Source: Staphylococcus hyicus (lineage in GTDB: Bacteria; Bacillota; Bacilli; Staphylococcales; Staphylococcaceae). From it: a DNA stretch of 64,000 bases. Numbering within the stretch: position 1 is the first letter of the stretch; each line of letters opens with the position of its first letter. The notes beneath the pieces are model-generated. The model was not told the origin of the DNA, ran no database searches, and saw only the letters and a list, made by a program, of their open reading frames with translations. Both the position numbers and the translations under genes were made by a program. Location: positions 1,364,001 to 1,428,000 of the forward strand of contig NZ_CP008747.1 in NCBI RefSeq assembly GCF_000816085.1. The letters run 5' to 3'. Shown here one piece after another: positions 31,077 through 40,091 of the stretch.

Positions 31077-32112
31077 AATAAGCTTGTATTACATTAAAAA
31101 AAATCATTTAACATTAATGATCCGCTTGCACGCATTACTTGAACATGGCTTTACATTAGTCGAAGCAATGCGATTCTTATACAGTCAACTTAATATTAAA
31201 AATATAAATATCAATGCACGTTTCAACCACTTACTCCAGCAAGGCAGTACTTGCTATGAATTATTTAAATTTTTAAGATTTCCAGAAACCGTCTTAATGC
31301 AACTCTATTTCGCCGAACAATATAGCGCACTTCCAAATACTTTGAAACAATGCCACACCTACTATAAACAAAATCAAAAATTAATGAAGCAATTTTATAA
31401 AAGCCTACAATATCCTATTATTTTACTCAGCATATTTCTCATTTTAATCGTCATTTTAAATCAAACAGTGATGCCAGAATTTCAATCGATGTATCAATCA
31501 ATGAATTTAAAAGAAGACGCCCTTCAATATACATTGAGAAAAAGTATACAATACTTTCCTACTGCTTTTATTATTCTTATCATAATTATTCTTACCAATT
31601 ATTACTTATTTAAAAGATGGTTAAGCAAACAGAAAATTTCTAGGCAAATCCAAATTTTATCCCATATCCCATTGTTCCATAAATATTATCGATTATTTAC
31701 TACGTACCAAATAACAAATCAATTTGCATTGTTTTTTAAAAATGGCATTACATTTAATCAAATTGTATATATTTATAGTCAACAAAACAAAAATCATTTT
31801 CTTCAATATTTAGGGGCTAGCATTTCAAATGCGTTACACCATGGTGCAACGCTTTCAGAAGTCATGAGCCAATTCAAGTGTTTTGAACCGAACTTCATCT
31901 CCTATATTGAGCAAGGGGAAAAACGTGACAAATTAGATATAGAGCTTTTGATATATTCTGAATTCCTAATGGACCATATTGAGAAATTCATAAAAAAACA
32001 CATAAGTTATATTCAACCCATTATGTTTGTATTAATCGGCTTATTAATATTGTCTGTATATTTAGTCATGATGTTACCAATTTTCAATATGATGCAAACG
32101 ATACAAAATTAG
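31045..32112 (+). CDS. comGB: Competence type II/IV-like inner membrane protein ComGB
   Basis: 355 residues. Two GspF-type cytoplasmic helical domains are separated by hydrophobic segments near residues 130-150, 170-190 and 325-350. The repeated ALLEHGFTLVEAMRFL and FFKNGITFNQIVYIY stretches are the paired F-domain signatures. It anchors the pseudopilus machine in the membrane and couples ComGA to pilin assembly. The start lies inside comGA after AAAGGAGAG. The frame is intact. Confidence 0.92.
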   Translation: MTSHYENIKNKISLYYIKKNHLTLMIRLHALLEHGFTLVEAMRFLYSQLNIKNININARFNHLLQQGSTCYELFKFLRFPETVLMQLYFAEQYSALPNTLKQCHTYYKQNQKLMKQFYKSLQYPIILLSIFLILIVILNQTVMPEFQSMYQSMNLKEDALQYTLRKSIQYFPTAFIILIIIILTNYYLFKRWLSKQKISRQIQILSHIPLFHKYYRLFTTYQITNQFALFFKNGITFNQIVYIYSQQNKNHFLQYLGASISNALHHGATLSEVMSQFKCFEPNFISYIEQGEKRDKLDIELLIYSEFLMDHIEKFIKKHISYIQPIMFVLIGLLILSVYLVMMLPIFNMMQTIQN

Positions 32113-32123
32113 GAGGAATCTAT

Positions 32124-32444
32124 ATGCTTAAGATCATTAATATATTAAAAAACAAAAAAGGGTTTACTTTAATCGAAATGTTATTGGTTTTACTCATCAT
32201 TAGTGTTTTATTAATATTAATAATTCCTAATATAGCCAAACAATCTGAGCACATTCAAAAGACTGGATGCGCGGCACAACTTAAACTCGTAGACAGTCAA
32301 ATTGAAGCTTACACTTTAAAATACAACCGTAAGCCAACATCAATTGATGAGCTAATTCAAGAAGGATATATTAAAGATAATCAAAAAAACTGTAAAAGTG
32401 GGGAAACTATCACAATTCGTGGTGGCGAAGCTGTTGTCTCATAA
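32124..32444 (+). CDS. comGC: Major competence pseudopilin ComGC
   Basis: 106 residues. The 13-residue basic leader MLKIINILKNKKG is followed by FTLIEMLLVLLIISVLLIL. This is a perfect class III prepilin site, cut between Gly and Phe by ComC, with Glu at +5 of the mature protein. Two Cys in the mature part could form the stabilising disulfide typical of pseudopilins. AGGAGG lies before the ATG. The 3' end overlaps comGD. Confidence 0.95.
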   Translation: MLKIINILKNKKGFTLIEMLLVLLIISVLLILIIPNIAKQSEHIQKTGCAAQLKLVDSQIEAYTLKYNRKPTSIDELIQEGYIKDNQKNCKSGETITIRGGEAVVS

Positions 32445-32865
32445 ACAAGGGTTTACTTTAGTTGAATTTATCCTCGTACTCACAATTATTTCTTTCGTCG
32501 TTTTTTTAACAGTTGTGAATCACACTGAAAATCTTCACCCAACAGATATCGAATCTCACATTTCATTATTAACAAGTAGAATTGATTTCTATCAATCATT
32601 AGCTATTAAACAAAAGCAACCTGTCTTATTGTTATTCAGACCTTATCATAATGATATGAAAGTCCAAATAGGTCATAAAACGCCCATTTTCATCTCACTC
32701 AAACCACTCATTTTGAGCAACCGTTCAAATTTAGACTATTTACAATTTAATTCGAAAGGTCAAATTTCAAAATTTGGAACACTGCACTTTACATATCAGC
32801 ACACCCATTTTGCGCTGATATTTCATATAGAGCAAGGGAGGTATCGTATATCTTTCGAAAATTAA
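32434..32865 (+). CDS. comGD: Minor pseudopilin ComGD
   Basis: About 143 residues from TTG 32434 (M-S-H-K-Q-G then FTLVEFILVLTIISF). The prepilin cleavage site lies after Gly6, with Glu at +5. GTG codons at 32398, 32419 and 32422 are in frame, but the TTG has the best-spaced upstream G-rich motif (GGTGG, 8 bases). The exact start is uncertain. It overlaps comGC by 11 bases and comGE by about 16. The C-terminal part is beta-rich as in other minor pilins. Confidence 0.85.
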   Translation: MSHKQGFTLVEFILVLTIISFVVFLTVVNHTENLHPTDIESHISLLTSRIDFYQSLAIKQKQPVLLLFRPYHNDMKVQIGHKTPIFISLKPLILSNRSNLDYLQFNSKGQISKFGTLHFTYQHTHFALIFHIEQGRYRISFEN

Positions 32866-33134
32866 ATAAAGGATTTATTTTTTTAGAATCTCTTTTTAGC
32901 ATGATGATTATTATGTTAATTTGCTTTTCATTTGTTCCACTTATTCACCAACTTGAAACCACATATATACAATCTATTCATAACCTCACACTTAAGCGGA
33001 CGTTATTTTTCGTTATAAAAAATAAACCTTCAGGGGAGTTGTTACGAATTAATCATTATGACTTTAAAGAAACTTCGAAACAGTACTGTATTACTGATAG
33101 TAAAATTAGTAAAAGCTTTTGTATCACGAAATAA
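32850..33134 (+). CDS. comGE: Minor pseudopilin ComGE, probable ATC start
   Basis: About 94 residues. The prepilin motif NKGFIFLESLFSMMIIM is encoded upstream of the first ATG (32901), so that ATG cannot be the real start. Scanning upstream in frame, no ATG, GTG or TTG occurs before the motif. An excellent GGGAGG (32836-32841) lies 8 bases from ATC 32850, giving M-F-R-K-L-N-K-G. The non-standard start is inferred from motif and spacing. It overlaps the ends of comGD and the start of comGF. Confidence 0.75.
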   Translation: MFRKLNKGFIFLESLFSMMIIMLICFSFVPLIHQLETTYIQSIHNLTLKRTLFFVIKNKPSGELLRINHYDFKETSKQYCITDSKISKSFCITK

Positions 33135-33540
33135 AGGGTTTACACTTATCGAAACGCTTATTGGTTTTTCAATCTTTACACTTATTATTTCATTAGTGCC
33201 AATATGCATTGTAATCCTTATACAATTTAAATCATTACTGGTCAATGATAAATCATTTATCTTCGAGATGATGATTAAAGAAATAGGACAAACCGTGCAC
33301 TCTGTGGAACATCAATCAATAACCGTACATCCGAACAAAATTTCTATACCTCTAAAAAATGAAACCGTCACGTATTCATTTGACAACTTTAAAGTCGTTA
33401 AATCTATAAATGGCAAAGGAAATATCACAATATTTAATCATGTAATGCAAATGAAATTTTATAGAAATCATCACTTCGTAATTATGCAAATAAAATTCAA
33501 AGAAGGAAATGATACACGTACGCATGAAGTTATATTATAA
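33058..33540 (+). CDS. comGF: Minor pseudopilin ComGF
   Basis: Up to 160 residues from ATG 33058. The prepilin motif RNKGFTLIETLIGFSIFTL begins at about residue 25, a long leader, so initiation may be further downstream or the leader may be real. The nearest AGGGGAG (33032-33038) is 19 bases from the ATG. The C-terminal half matches the ComGF style (FYRNHHFVIMQIKFKEG). It overlaps comGE by 77 bases and comGG by 32. Confidence 0.85.
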   Translation: MTLKKLRNSTVLLIVKLVKAFVSRNKGFTLIETLIGFSIFTLIISLVPICIVILIQFKSLLVNDKSFIFEMMIKEIGQTVHSVEHQSITVHPNKISIPLKNETVTYSFDNFKVVKSINGKGNITIFNHVMQMKFYRNHHFVIMQIKFKEGNDTRTHEVIL

Positions 33541-33721
33541 AAAAGGGTTCACACTTCCTATTGTTTTTGCATTATTCAGTATATACTTATTAGTTACATC
33601 TTTTTATTTGGTTATATATGGTTTAAAATTAAATGCATTAGATACATTAAACGATTACTACGATACAGAATTAAAAACATTAATCATTGAAAGGAAGAAT
33701 GAAATTGCGCATTCTAAATAA
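33509..33721 (+). CDS. comGG: Competence pseudopilus protein ComGG
   Basis: 70 residues from ATG 33509, or 65 from ATG 33524. YKKGFTLPIVFALFSIYLLV keeps the hydrophobic pilin helix and the Gly-Phe cleavage site, but the Glu at +5 is replaced (FTLPI), as expected for a tip-type minor pilin. Neither start has an ideal Shine-Dalgarno. Position as last comG gene supports the call. It overlaps aroK by 23 bases. Confidence 0.8.
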   Translation: MIHVRMKLYYKKGFTLPIVFALFSIYLLVTSFYLVIYGLKLNALDTLNDYYDTELKTLIIERKNEIAHSK

Positions 33722-34229
33722 ACCCATCTTACTTATAGGTTTTATGGGATCGGGCAAAACAACGATTGGTAAAATATTATCAGAGAGCCTAAATCTGCCA
33801 TTCGTTGATCTTGATGCTAAAATAGTTGAAATGACTCACTCAACAATACCTCAAATATTTGAAACATCAGGTGAAACAGAATTTCGTAAACTTGAATATG
33901 AACAACTTAAAAAGCATCTTACATCTCCTCAAATCATAGCCACTGGCGGAGGCATTATCGAACATGATGAAAGTTTTACAATGTTAAAACAATACACATC
34001 ATCAATTATTTGGTTAGACGCATCCTTTGAAAATTTATATGAAAGAATAGTAAATGATGAAAATCGTCCGAACGCGCGCAATAAATCGTATTCAGATTTA
34101 AAAAACTTGTATTCAAGTCGTATTTCAAGATATAATGAAATCGCATTCATTAAGGTCAATACAGCTAAGACTTCAAGGGACATACTTAATGAAATTAATA
34201 AAGCACTATTTGCGAATGATCAATATTAG
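33699..34229 (+). CDS. aroK: Shikimate kinase
   Basis: 176 residues from ATG 33699. AAAGGA is only 3 bases away, and TTG codons at 33687 and 33705 are alternatives. Walker A is GFMGSGKTT (about residues 14-22). DLDAKI and the shikimate-binding GETEFRKLE and ATGGGI follow, then the lid region with RPNARNKS. It phosphorylates shikimate on the way to chorismate. It begins inside comGG, so part of its expression may come from comG transcripts, though an own promoter is likely. The gcv riboswitch starts right after its stop. Confidence 0.93.
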   Translation: MKLRILNKPILLIGFMGSGKTTIGKILSESLNLPFVDLDAKIVEMTHSTIPQIFETSGETEFRKLEYEQLKKHLTSPQIIATGGGIIEHDESFTMLKQYTSSIIWLDASFENLYERIVNDENRPNARNKSYSDLKNLYSSRISRYNEIAFIKVNTAKTSRDILNEINKALFANDQY

Positions 34230-34362
34230 AGAGAATGGTTTACACCATCGCCGAAGGAGCAAGTAATCAAGGATTATGAATCTCTCAGGCAAAAGGATAA
34301 TATTGTGACGCATTCCTGAAGGTATCGCAACAGGGGAGTTTTATACTCCCCTGTTTTTTTCA
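34230..34362 (+). ncRNA. Glycine riboswitch (single aptamer visible) with terminator
   Basis: GCCGAAGGAGCAAG (from 34252) and GAATCTCTCAGGCAAAAGGA (34279-34298) are the conserved glycine aptamer core; the 5' AGAGAGA near 34230 closes P1 with TCTCTC. A strong terminator follows: ACAGGGGAG with CTCCCCTGT, then TTTTTTT. Only one full aptamer was seen in about 100 bases, not the common tandem pair. Glycine binding should favour read-through into gcvT. Confidence 0.92.
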
Positions 34363-34383
34363 TTATTAAGAGGAGGGTGTAAC

Positions 34384-35475
34384 ATGGTGGAAAATTTAAA
34401 ACAAACACCATTATATCAACATTATGTTGATGCAGGTGCGAAAATTGTAGAATTTGGTGGTTGGGCAATGCCTGTCCAATTCTCAAGTATTAAAGAAGAA
34501 CATAATGCTGTACGTACAGCAGCTGGCTTATTTGATGTTAGTCATATGGGGGAAATTCTAGTTGAAGGTGAACAAGCAGAAGCTTTAGTTCAATATGTAT
34601 TAACAAATGATGTCACATTACTTACTACACAAAACGCACATTATACAACATTATGTAATGAAAAAGGTGGCGTTATCGACGATTTAGTTGCTTACAAATT
34701 ATCTGACAATAAATATTTACTCGTTGTTAATGCAGCAAATACAGAAAAAGATTTCAACTGGATTCAAAAACATGCATCGAAGTTCAATGCTACAGTTCAA
34801 AATGTTTCTGAACAATTTGGGCAATTAGCGATTCAAGGACCAACGGCACGCGAAATCATTCAAAAACATGTGTCTGAAGATTTAAGTCAAATGAAGATGT
34901 TTGAATTTAAACAAAATATTGAACTTTTTGGAAAAAAAGTGATACTTTCGCAATCTGGTTATACAGGTGAAGATGGTTTCGAAATTTACTGTAATGCTGA
35001 GGATACACCAACTTTATGGGAAGAACTTTTAAAAGAATCTGTAACACCTTGTGGATTAGGTGCACGTGATACGTTGCGTTTAGAAGCCGGCCTTCCTTTA
35101 CATGGTCAAGACTTAACCGAAGACATTACACCTTATGAAGGCGGCATTGCCTTTGCAGTGAAACCACTTATTGAAGATGACTTTGTGGGCAAACAAGTAT
35201 TAAAAGAACAAAAAGAAAATGGGGCACCTAGACGTACGGTTGGCTTACGAATGATTGATAAAGGTATTCCTCGTACAGGTTATACCATTTTAAATGCAGA
35301 AGGAAAAGAAGTGGGAGTCGTTACATCGGGAACTCAATCCCCATCAACAGGTCATTCTATTGGATTAGGCCTTATTGAACGTAGCGAGTTTGAAATGGGG
35401 AAAGAACTTGTTATTCAAGTGCGTAAACGTAAAGTAAAAGCGCAAATTGTTAAGAAAAACCAAATTGAAAAATAG
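34384..35475 (+). CDS. gcvT: Aminomethyltransferase (glycine cleavage T protein)
   Basis: 363 residues. [19 protein letters not shown] near residue 23, DVSHMGEI near 50, and the folate-binding region [10 protein letters not shown] near 197 are typical of GcvT. It transfers the methylene group from aminomethyl-lipoyl H protein to tetrahydrofolate, releasing ammonia. It is first in gcvT-gcvPA-gcvPB and sits behind a glycine riboswitch. GAGGAGG is upstream of the ATG. No gcvH is in the window; it must be supplied from elsewhere. Confidence 0.97.
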   Translation: MVENLKQTPLYQHYVDAGAKIVEFGGWAMPVQFSSIKEEHNAVRTAAGLFDVSHMGEILVEGEQAEALVQYVLTNDVTLLTTQNAHYTTLCNEKGGVIDDLVAYKLSDNKYLLVVNAANTEKDFNWIQKHASKFNATVQNVSEQFGQLAIQGPTAREIIQKHVSEDLSQMKMFEFKQNIELFGKKVILSQSGYTGEDGFEIYCNAEDTPTLWEELLKESVTPCGLGARDTLRLEAGLPLHGQDLTEDITPYEGGIAFAVKPLIEDDFVGKQVLKEQKENGAPRRTVGLRMIDKGIPRTGYTILNAEGKEVGVVTSGTQSPSTGHSIGLGLIERSEFEMGKELVIQVRKRKVKAQIVKKNQIEK

Positions 35476-35486
35476 GGGTGGAGACA

Positions 35487-36836
35487 TTGAGTCATCGTTA
35501 TATACCGTTAACTGAAAAAGACAAAAAAGAAATGTTAGATACCATCGGCGTTAATTCTATTTCAGAATTATTTGGAGACGTACCTAAAAACGTCTATCTT
35601 GATAGAGATTTAAATATCGCTGATGCAGAACCGGAAACACAACTTTTAAAGCGTTTAAATAGAGTGGCTAACAAAAACGTCACTAAAGAAACGCACACAA
35701 GTTTCTTAGGTGCAGGCGTTTATGATCACTATACACCATCAGTTGTAGATGCAATGATTTCTCGTTCTGAATTCTATACTGCTTATACGCCATATCAACC
35801 CGAAATTTCACAAGGAGAATTACAAGCTATTTTTGAATTCCAAACAATGATTTGCGAATTAACAGGAATGGATGTTGCGAATTCATCTATGTATGATGGC
35901 ATAACAAGTTTTGCTGAAGCTTGTATTTTAGCTTGGGATAAAACCAAAAAGAAAAAGCTTGTAGTTTCCAAAGGAATGCATTATCAAGCATTACAAGTGC
36001 TTCACACGTATTCTAACATTCGTGAACAATATGAAGTTGTTGAAGTTGACTTAGATGGCACTATCACTGATCTATCTAAATTAGAAGAAGTCGTTGATGA
36101 AGATACAGCCGCAGTTGCAGTACAATATCCAAACTTCTATGGCTCAATTGAAGATTTAGAAAAAATAAAATCGTTCATTGAAGGAACAAAAGCATTATTT
36201 ATTGTATATGCGAATCCTTTAGCTTTAGGATTACTTACACCTCCTGGTGAATTTGGTGCTGATATCGTTGTGGGTGATACGCAAGTATTTGGTATTCCTT
36301 CTCAATTTGGTGGCCCACACTGCGGTTATTTTGCAACTACAAAAAAATTAATGCGTAAAATTCCTGGACGTTTAGTTGGACAAACACAAGATGACCATGG
36401 TAACAGAGGTTTTGTTTTAACATTACAAGCGCGTGAGCAACATATTCGTCGTGAAACTGCGACTTCAAATATTTGTTCTAACCAAGCTTTAAATGCACTT
36501 GCTTCTTCAATTGCAATGTCAGCTTTAGGCAAACAAGGTCTTCAAGACATAGCAATTCAAAATATTGAAAATGCAAATTATGCCAAAGACCAATTCAAAC
36601 AAAATGGGTTTGATGTCCTAGACGGCACATCTTACAACGAGTTCGTTGTTAAATTCAATCAACCTATTGAAGAAATTAATAAAAAGTTATTAGATGAAGG
36701 CTTCATCGGTGGTTTTGATTTAAGTGTTGTAGATGCGCAATTTGAAAACCATATGTTAGTAGCCGTAACTGAATTACGTACTAAAGATGAAATTGATACA
36801 TTTGTTAAGAAAGCAGGTGAGCTCAATGGTAAGTAA
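35487..36836 (+). CDS. gcvPA: Glycine dehydrogenase (decarboxylating) subunit 1
   Basis: 449 residues from TTG 35487 ([12 protein letters not shown]), which matches the family start and follows GGGGTGGAG. A GTG at 35478 is inside that site. This is the N-terminal half of the P protein, split in two in Firmicutes: [16 protein letters not shown] and [13 protein letters not shown] line the active site, and it lacks the PLP lysine. It forms an alpha2-beta2 complex with GcvPB. It overlaps gcvPB by 11 bases. Confidence 0.96.
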   Translation: MSHRYIPLTEKDKKEMLDTIGVNSISELFGDVPKNVYLDRDLNIADAEPETQLLKRLNRVANKNVTKETHTSFLGAGVYDHYTPSVVDAMISRSEFYTAYTPYQPEISQGELQAIFEFQTMICELTGMDVANSSMYDGITSFAEACILAWDKTKKKKLVVSKGMHYQALQVLHTYSNIREQYEVVEVDLDGTITDLSKLEEVVDEDTAAVAVQYPNFYGSIEDLEKIKSFIEGTKALFIVYANPLALGLLTPPGEFGADIVVGDTQVFGIPSQFGGPHCGYFATTKKLMRKIPGRLVGQTQDDHGNRGFVLTLQAREQHIRRETATSNICSNQALNALASSIAMSALGKQGLQDIAIQNIENANYAKDQFKQNGFDVLDGTSYNEFVVKFNQPIEEINKKLLDEGFIGGFDLSVVDAQFENHMLVAVTELRTKDEIDTFVKKAGELNGK

Positions 36837-38301
36837 ATCAAGTCCATTAATTTTCGAACGCTCTAAAGAAGGAAGATTTGCGTATTCATTACCACCAAAA
36901 GAAATCAACAACGGTGTGGCAGAGAAAATTTTAGATCAAAAATTCATTCGTAAAAATAAAGCTGAATTTCCTGAAGTGTCTGAACTTGATTTAGTTCGTC
37001 ACTATACAGAGTTATCCAACAAAAACTTCGGGGTGGATAATGGTTTCTATCCATTAGGCTCATGTACGATGAAATACAATCCTAAAATCAACGAAAAAGT
37101 AGCCCGTTTAGCAGGCTTTTCTGAATCACATCCATTACAAGATGTTAATCAAGTTCAAGGTTCGCTCGAAATCATTTATAGTCTACAAGAAGAATTAAAA
37201 GAAATTACAGGTATGGATGAAATTTCACTTCAACCTGCGGCTGGTGCGCACGGTGAATGGACAGCACTCATGATTTTCAAAGCGTATCACATAAAAAATG
37301 GTGATACTGAGCGTGACGAAGTTATCGTCCCTGACTCTGCTCATGGTACAAACCCGGCGTCAGCACATTTTGCCGGTTTTAAAGCTGTTACGGTTAAATC
37401 AAATGAAAAAGGCGAAGTAGACATCGATCACTTAAAAGAATTAGTAAGTGAGAAAACAGCAGCCATCATGTTAACAAATCCAAATACTCTCGGTATTTTC
37501 GAAACAAATATTATGGAAATTCGTGATATCGTCCATGAAGCTGGGGGATTATTATATTACGATGGTGCAAATTTAAATGCTATCATGGATAAAGTACGTC
37601 CAGGAGATATGGGCTTTGATGCCGTTCACCTTAACTTACACAAAACATTTACTGGTCCACATGGTGGTGGTGGTCCAGGTTCAGGCCCAATCGGTGTTAA
37701 GAAAGAATTACGCCAATTCTTACCAAAACCACTTGTTGTAAAAGATGGCGATCGTTTTGTGTATGACAATGATATTGAACATTCTATCGGACGCGTCAAA
37801 CCATTCTTTGGTAACTTTGGTATCTATTTACGTGCGTATACTTATATTCGAACAATGGGTTATAAAGGCCTTAAAGAAGTATCTGAAGCAGCTGTACTCA
37901 ATGCGAACTATATTAAAGCGCGTTTAAAAGATGCATTTATTATTCCATTTGATCAATACTGTAAGCATGAATTTGTTTTAAGTGGATCTAAACAGAAAAA
38001 ACTTGGTGTTCGTACTTTAGATATGGCGAAACGTTTATTAGACTTTGGTGTACATCCACCAACAGTTTATTTCCCATTAAACGTTGAAGAAGGTATGATG
38101 ATCGAGCCTACTGAAACGGAATCTAAAGAAACTTTAGACTATTTCTGCGATGCTTTATTACAAATCGCTAAAGAAGTAGAAGAAGATCCAGATAAAGTGT
38201 TAGAAGCACCACATACAACAATTATCGACCGTCTTGATGAAACAACAGCAGCACGTAAACCAATTTTAAAATTTGAAAATTTAAAAGCTGAAAAAGCGTA
38301 A
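36826..38301 (+). CDS. gcvPB: Glycine dehydrogenase (decarboxylating) subunit 2
   Basis: 491 residues from ATG 36826 ([13 protein letters not shown]). The PLP lysine is in [20 protein letters not shown] near residue 270. [13 protein letters not shown] and the [10 protein letters not shown] motif complete the active site. With subunit 1 it decarboxylates glycine and loads the aminomethyl group on lipoyl-GcvH. The longer in-frame stretch upstream lies inside gcvPA and is not conserved. A terminator follows 14 bases after the stop. Confidence 0.97.
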   Translation: MVSKSSPLIFERSKEGRFAYSLPPKEINNGVAEKILDQKFIRKNKAEFPEVSELDLVRHYTELSNKNFGVDNGFYPLGSCTMKYNPKINEKVARLAGFSESHPLQDVNQVQGSLEIIYSLQEELKEITGMDEISLQPAAGAHGEWTALMIFKAYHIKNGDTERDEVIVPDSAHGTNPASAHFAGFKAVTVKSNEKGEVDIDHLKELVSEKTAAIMLTNPNTLGIFETNIMEIRDIVHEAGGLLYYDGANLNAIMDKVRPGDMGFDAVHLNLHKTFTGPHGGGGPGSGPIGVKKELRQFLPKPLVVKDGDRFVYDNDIEHSIGRVKPFFGNFGIYLRAYTYIRTMGYKGLKEVSEAAVLNANYIKARLKDAFIIPFDQYCKHEFVLSGSKQKKLGVRTLDMAKRLLDFGVHPPTVYFPLNVEEGMMIEPTETESKETLDYFCDALLQIAKEVEEDPDKVLEAPHTTIIDRLDETTAARKPILKFENLKAEKA

Positions 38302-38315
38302 ATCACATTAAATAT

Positions 38316-38353
38316 AAAGGACTAGAACACATATAAACCTTCTAGTCCTTTTT
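38316..38353 (+). terminator. Terminator of the gcv operon
   Basis: AAAGGACTAGAA pairs perfectly with TTCTAGTCCTTT, ending in TTTTT. It contains the GGACTAGAACACA core shared with two other terminators in the window. Confidence 0.9.
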
Positions 38354-38396
38354 ACATATCTATGAAAATTAAGTTTAAAGATTCCATCTACATAAA

Positions 38397-38429
38397 AACA
38401 ACGTGAGACCTATAAATACTCACGTTGTT
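38397..38429. terminator. Terminator of the rhodanese-like gene
   Basis: A perfect 11-bp stem, AACAACGTGAG with CTCACGTTGTT. On the minus strand it is followed by TTTTTATG-like sequence, so it most likely ends the minus-strand gene starting at 38823. Confidence 0.75.
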
Positions 38430-38436
38430 TTAAAGC

Positions 38437-38823
38437 TTATTTTTTTGATTTGATTTTCCCCGTCCATTTTTTATAGCCGCCTTTAAGCATATAAATATCC
38501 TTATAGCCTTTTTTCTTCAATGAACGTGCCGCTCTATAGCTTGCAATCCCATTTGCATCAATTAAATAAATGGGTTGGTCTTTACGCAGACCTTGATAAC
38601 GTTGACGAAACATTGTCATCGGGATGTTTCGTGCACCATTGATATGTCCATAGTCATAATCTGCTTTTTCTCGTAAATCAATCACTTGCGCTTTACGCAA
38701 ACCTTGTTGAAACTCATCTTGATTAAGTTCTTTAACCGCTTTTTTATTCAAGAAGAAGTTTAATAACATCCATGCGATGACAGCTACAAGGACGATTATG
38801 GTAATAGTCATAATATTACTCAT
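38437..38823 (-). CDS. Membrane-anchored rhodanese-like protein lacking the catalytic cysteine
   Basis: 128 residues. One N-terminal membrane helix (about 5-25) is followed by a rhodanese domain: AQVIDLREKADYDYGHINGA and MLKGGYKKWTGK are the CH2-type landmarks. At the active-site loop the sequence is PIYLIDANGIASYRAAR. Ile-Asp occupies the place where sulfurtransferases carry Cys, and the protein has no Cys at all. It is therefore unlikely to move sulfur and may bind or sense instead. S. aureus has a close homologue at the same place between gcvPB and lipM. It is transcribed alone, divergent from lipM. Confidence 0.88.
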   Translation of the reverse strand: MSNIMTITIIVLVAVIAWMLLNFFLNKKAVKELNQDEFQQGLRKAQVIDLREKADYDYGHINGARNIPMTMFRQRYQGLRKDQPIYLIDANGIASYRAARSLKKKGYKDIYMLKGGYKKWTGKIKSKK

Positions 38824-38961
38824 CTTGCATCCTCCCTAAAATACCGATATTATTATTATAAAGGTGATGAGGGAATTTATCAAAATTTTTTAACGATATA
38901 TTTTACTGCATATCACTATTCATAAATTTATTTTATATGAAGTAATGGGGGAAAGATACGT

Positions 38962-39792
38962 ATGACTGAAACATGGCATTTTATTAATACAGGACGACGC
39001 GATCCGTTTTATAATATGGCATTTGATGAGGCTTTGTTAAATTTCGTTTCGCGTGGTGAGATTGATCCAGTTATACGCTTTTATACTTGGAATCCACCTA
39101 CACTCTCAATAGGTTATTTCCAAAGACTTGAAAAAGAAATTAATATTCCTAAAGTGGAAGAAAAAGGTTATGGATTAGTTAGGCGACAAACTGGTGGCCG
39201 TGGAGTACTACATGATAAAGAATTAACATATAGCGTCATCGTACCAGAATCACATCCACGCATGCCTAAAACAGTTACAGAAGCGTATCGCATTATATCT
39301 ACAGGTTTATTAGAAGGGTTTAAACTATTGGGATTTGATGCCTATTTTTCTGTACCAAAGTCTAAAGAGGAACGCGAAAAACTTAAACAACCACGAAGCT
39401 CTGTTTGTTTTGATGCCCCGAGTTGGTATGAACTTGTGGTGGAAGGTAAAAAAATTGCCGGAAGTGCACAAACGCGTCAAAAAGGAGTTATATTACAACA
39501 CGGTTCTATCCTCCAAGATGTAGATATCGATGACCTTTTTGATATGTTTATCTTTAAAAATGAGCGTTTGAAAAATAAAATGAAAGATGCTTTTGTAGAA
39601 AAAGCAATTGCGATTAATGATTTATCTAACAAACATGTCACTATATCCGACATGGAAGAAGCCTTTAAAGAAGGATTTAAAAAAGGACTTGATATTACGT
39701 TCAAACCGTTAGAATTAACAGAAGCTCAATATCGAGAAATCGATACATTGTGTGAAAAATATAAATCTCACGACTTTCTATATAGAAAATAA
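38962..39792 (+). CDS. lipM: Octanoyl-[GcvH]:protein N-octanoyltransferase LipM
   Basis: 276 residues in the biotin/lipoate ligase fold without the C-terminal accessory domain of LplA. RRQTGGRGVLHDKELTYS (about 74-91) and SVCFDAPSWYELVVEGKKIA hold the active-site Cys149 and the conserved Lys. LipM moves octanoate from ACP to GcvH, the entry step of Firmicute lipoate synthesis. It stands next to the gcv operon, and the bkd E2 in this window also needs lipoyl groups. Promoter region is shared divergently with the rhodanese-like gene. Confidence 0.94.
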   Translation: MTETWHFINTGRRDPFYNMAFDEALLNFVSRGEIDPVIRFYTWNPPTLSIGYFQRLEKEINIPKVEEKGYGLVRRQTGGRGVLHDKELTYSVIVPESHPRMPKTVTEAYRIISTGLLEGFKLLGFDAYFSVPKSKEEREKLKQPRSSVCFDAPSWYELVVEGKKIAGSAQTRQKGVILQHGSILQDVDIDDLFDMFIFKNERLKNKMKDAFVEKAIAINDLSNKHVTISDMEEAFKEGFKKGLDITFKPLELTEAQYREIDTLCEKYKSHDFLYRK

Positions 39793-39797
39793 AGAAA

Positions 39798-39842
39798 CCC
39801 GTGTAATGTCTGATAAAATTGACCAGAGTGACATTACACGGG
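39798..39842 (-). terminator. Convergent terminator between lipM and the small membrane gene
   Basis: A 13-bp perfect stem, CCCGTGTAATGTC with GACATTACACGGG. On the minus strand it runs into TTTCTTTATTTT, so it ends the minus-strand pair; it may also serve lipM. Confidence 0.8.
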
Positions 39843-39854
39843 TAAATCATATAA

Positions 39855-40079
39855 TTAGCGTCTCCGCTTCCATTTATTTTTCCATACTGCTTTCTTATAT
39901 TTTCGTTGGTCCGGTGTTAAAAAATAAAAATAGTAAATTGCAAAAATGATTCCTACTATAATAAGTAACATCAGTAATGTATTAACAAGACTAAAAATAA
40001 CTGAATCTATATTAAAAAGAAGTCCAATCAATGCGACTGCAAATACAATGCCGATTATCATATTTTGTATTAACTTCAT
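39855..40079 (-). CDS. Small membrane protein, SA1362-like, unknown function
   Basis: 74 residues. Two membrane helices (about 6-25 and 29-53) are followed by a strongly basic C-terminus (WKNKWKRRR). AAAGGAG lies before the ATG. A small protein of this kind occupies the same place in S. aureus (the SA1362 family as I recall), with no known role. It lies 12 bases downstream of the lipoprotein gene and is probably cotranscribed with it. Confidence 0.7.
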   Translation of the reverse strand: MKLIQNMIIGIVFAVALIGLLFNIDSVIFSLVNTLLMLLIIVGIIFAIYYFYFLTPDQRKYKKAVWKNKWKRRR

Positions 40080-40091
40080 TTCGTTACTCCT

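Noticed and set aside
32901..33134. ComGE starting at ATG 32901.
   Set aside because: It would remove the prepilin cleavage motif, which lies in frame upstream behind a strong ribosome-binding site.
30102..33721. A type II secretion or adhesive type IV pilus locus.
   Set aside because: Gene sizes, order and overlaps match the comGA-GG competence cluster, and no dedicated secretin, prepilin peptidase or adhesin is present.
38316..38429. A small RNA between gcvPB and the rhodanese-like gene.
   Set aside because: The two hairpins are simply the terminators of the two convergent genes; no promoter was seen between them.
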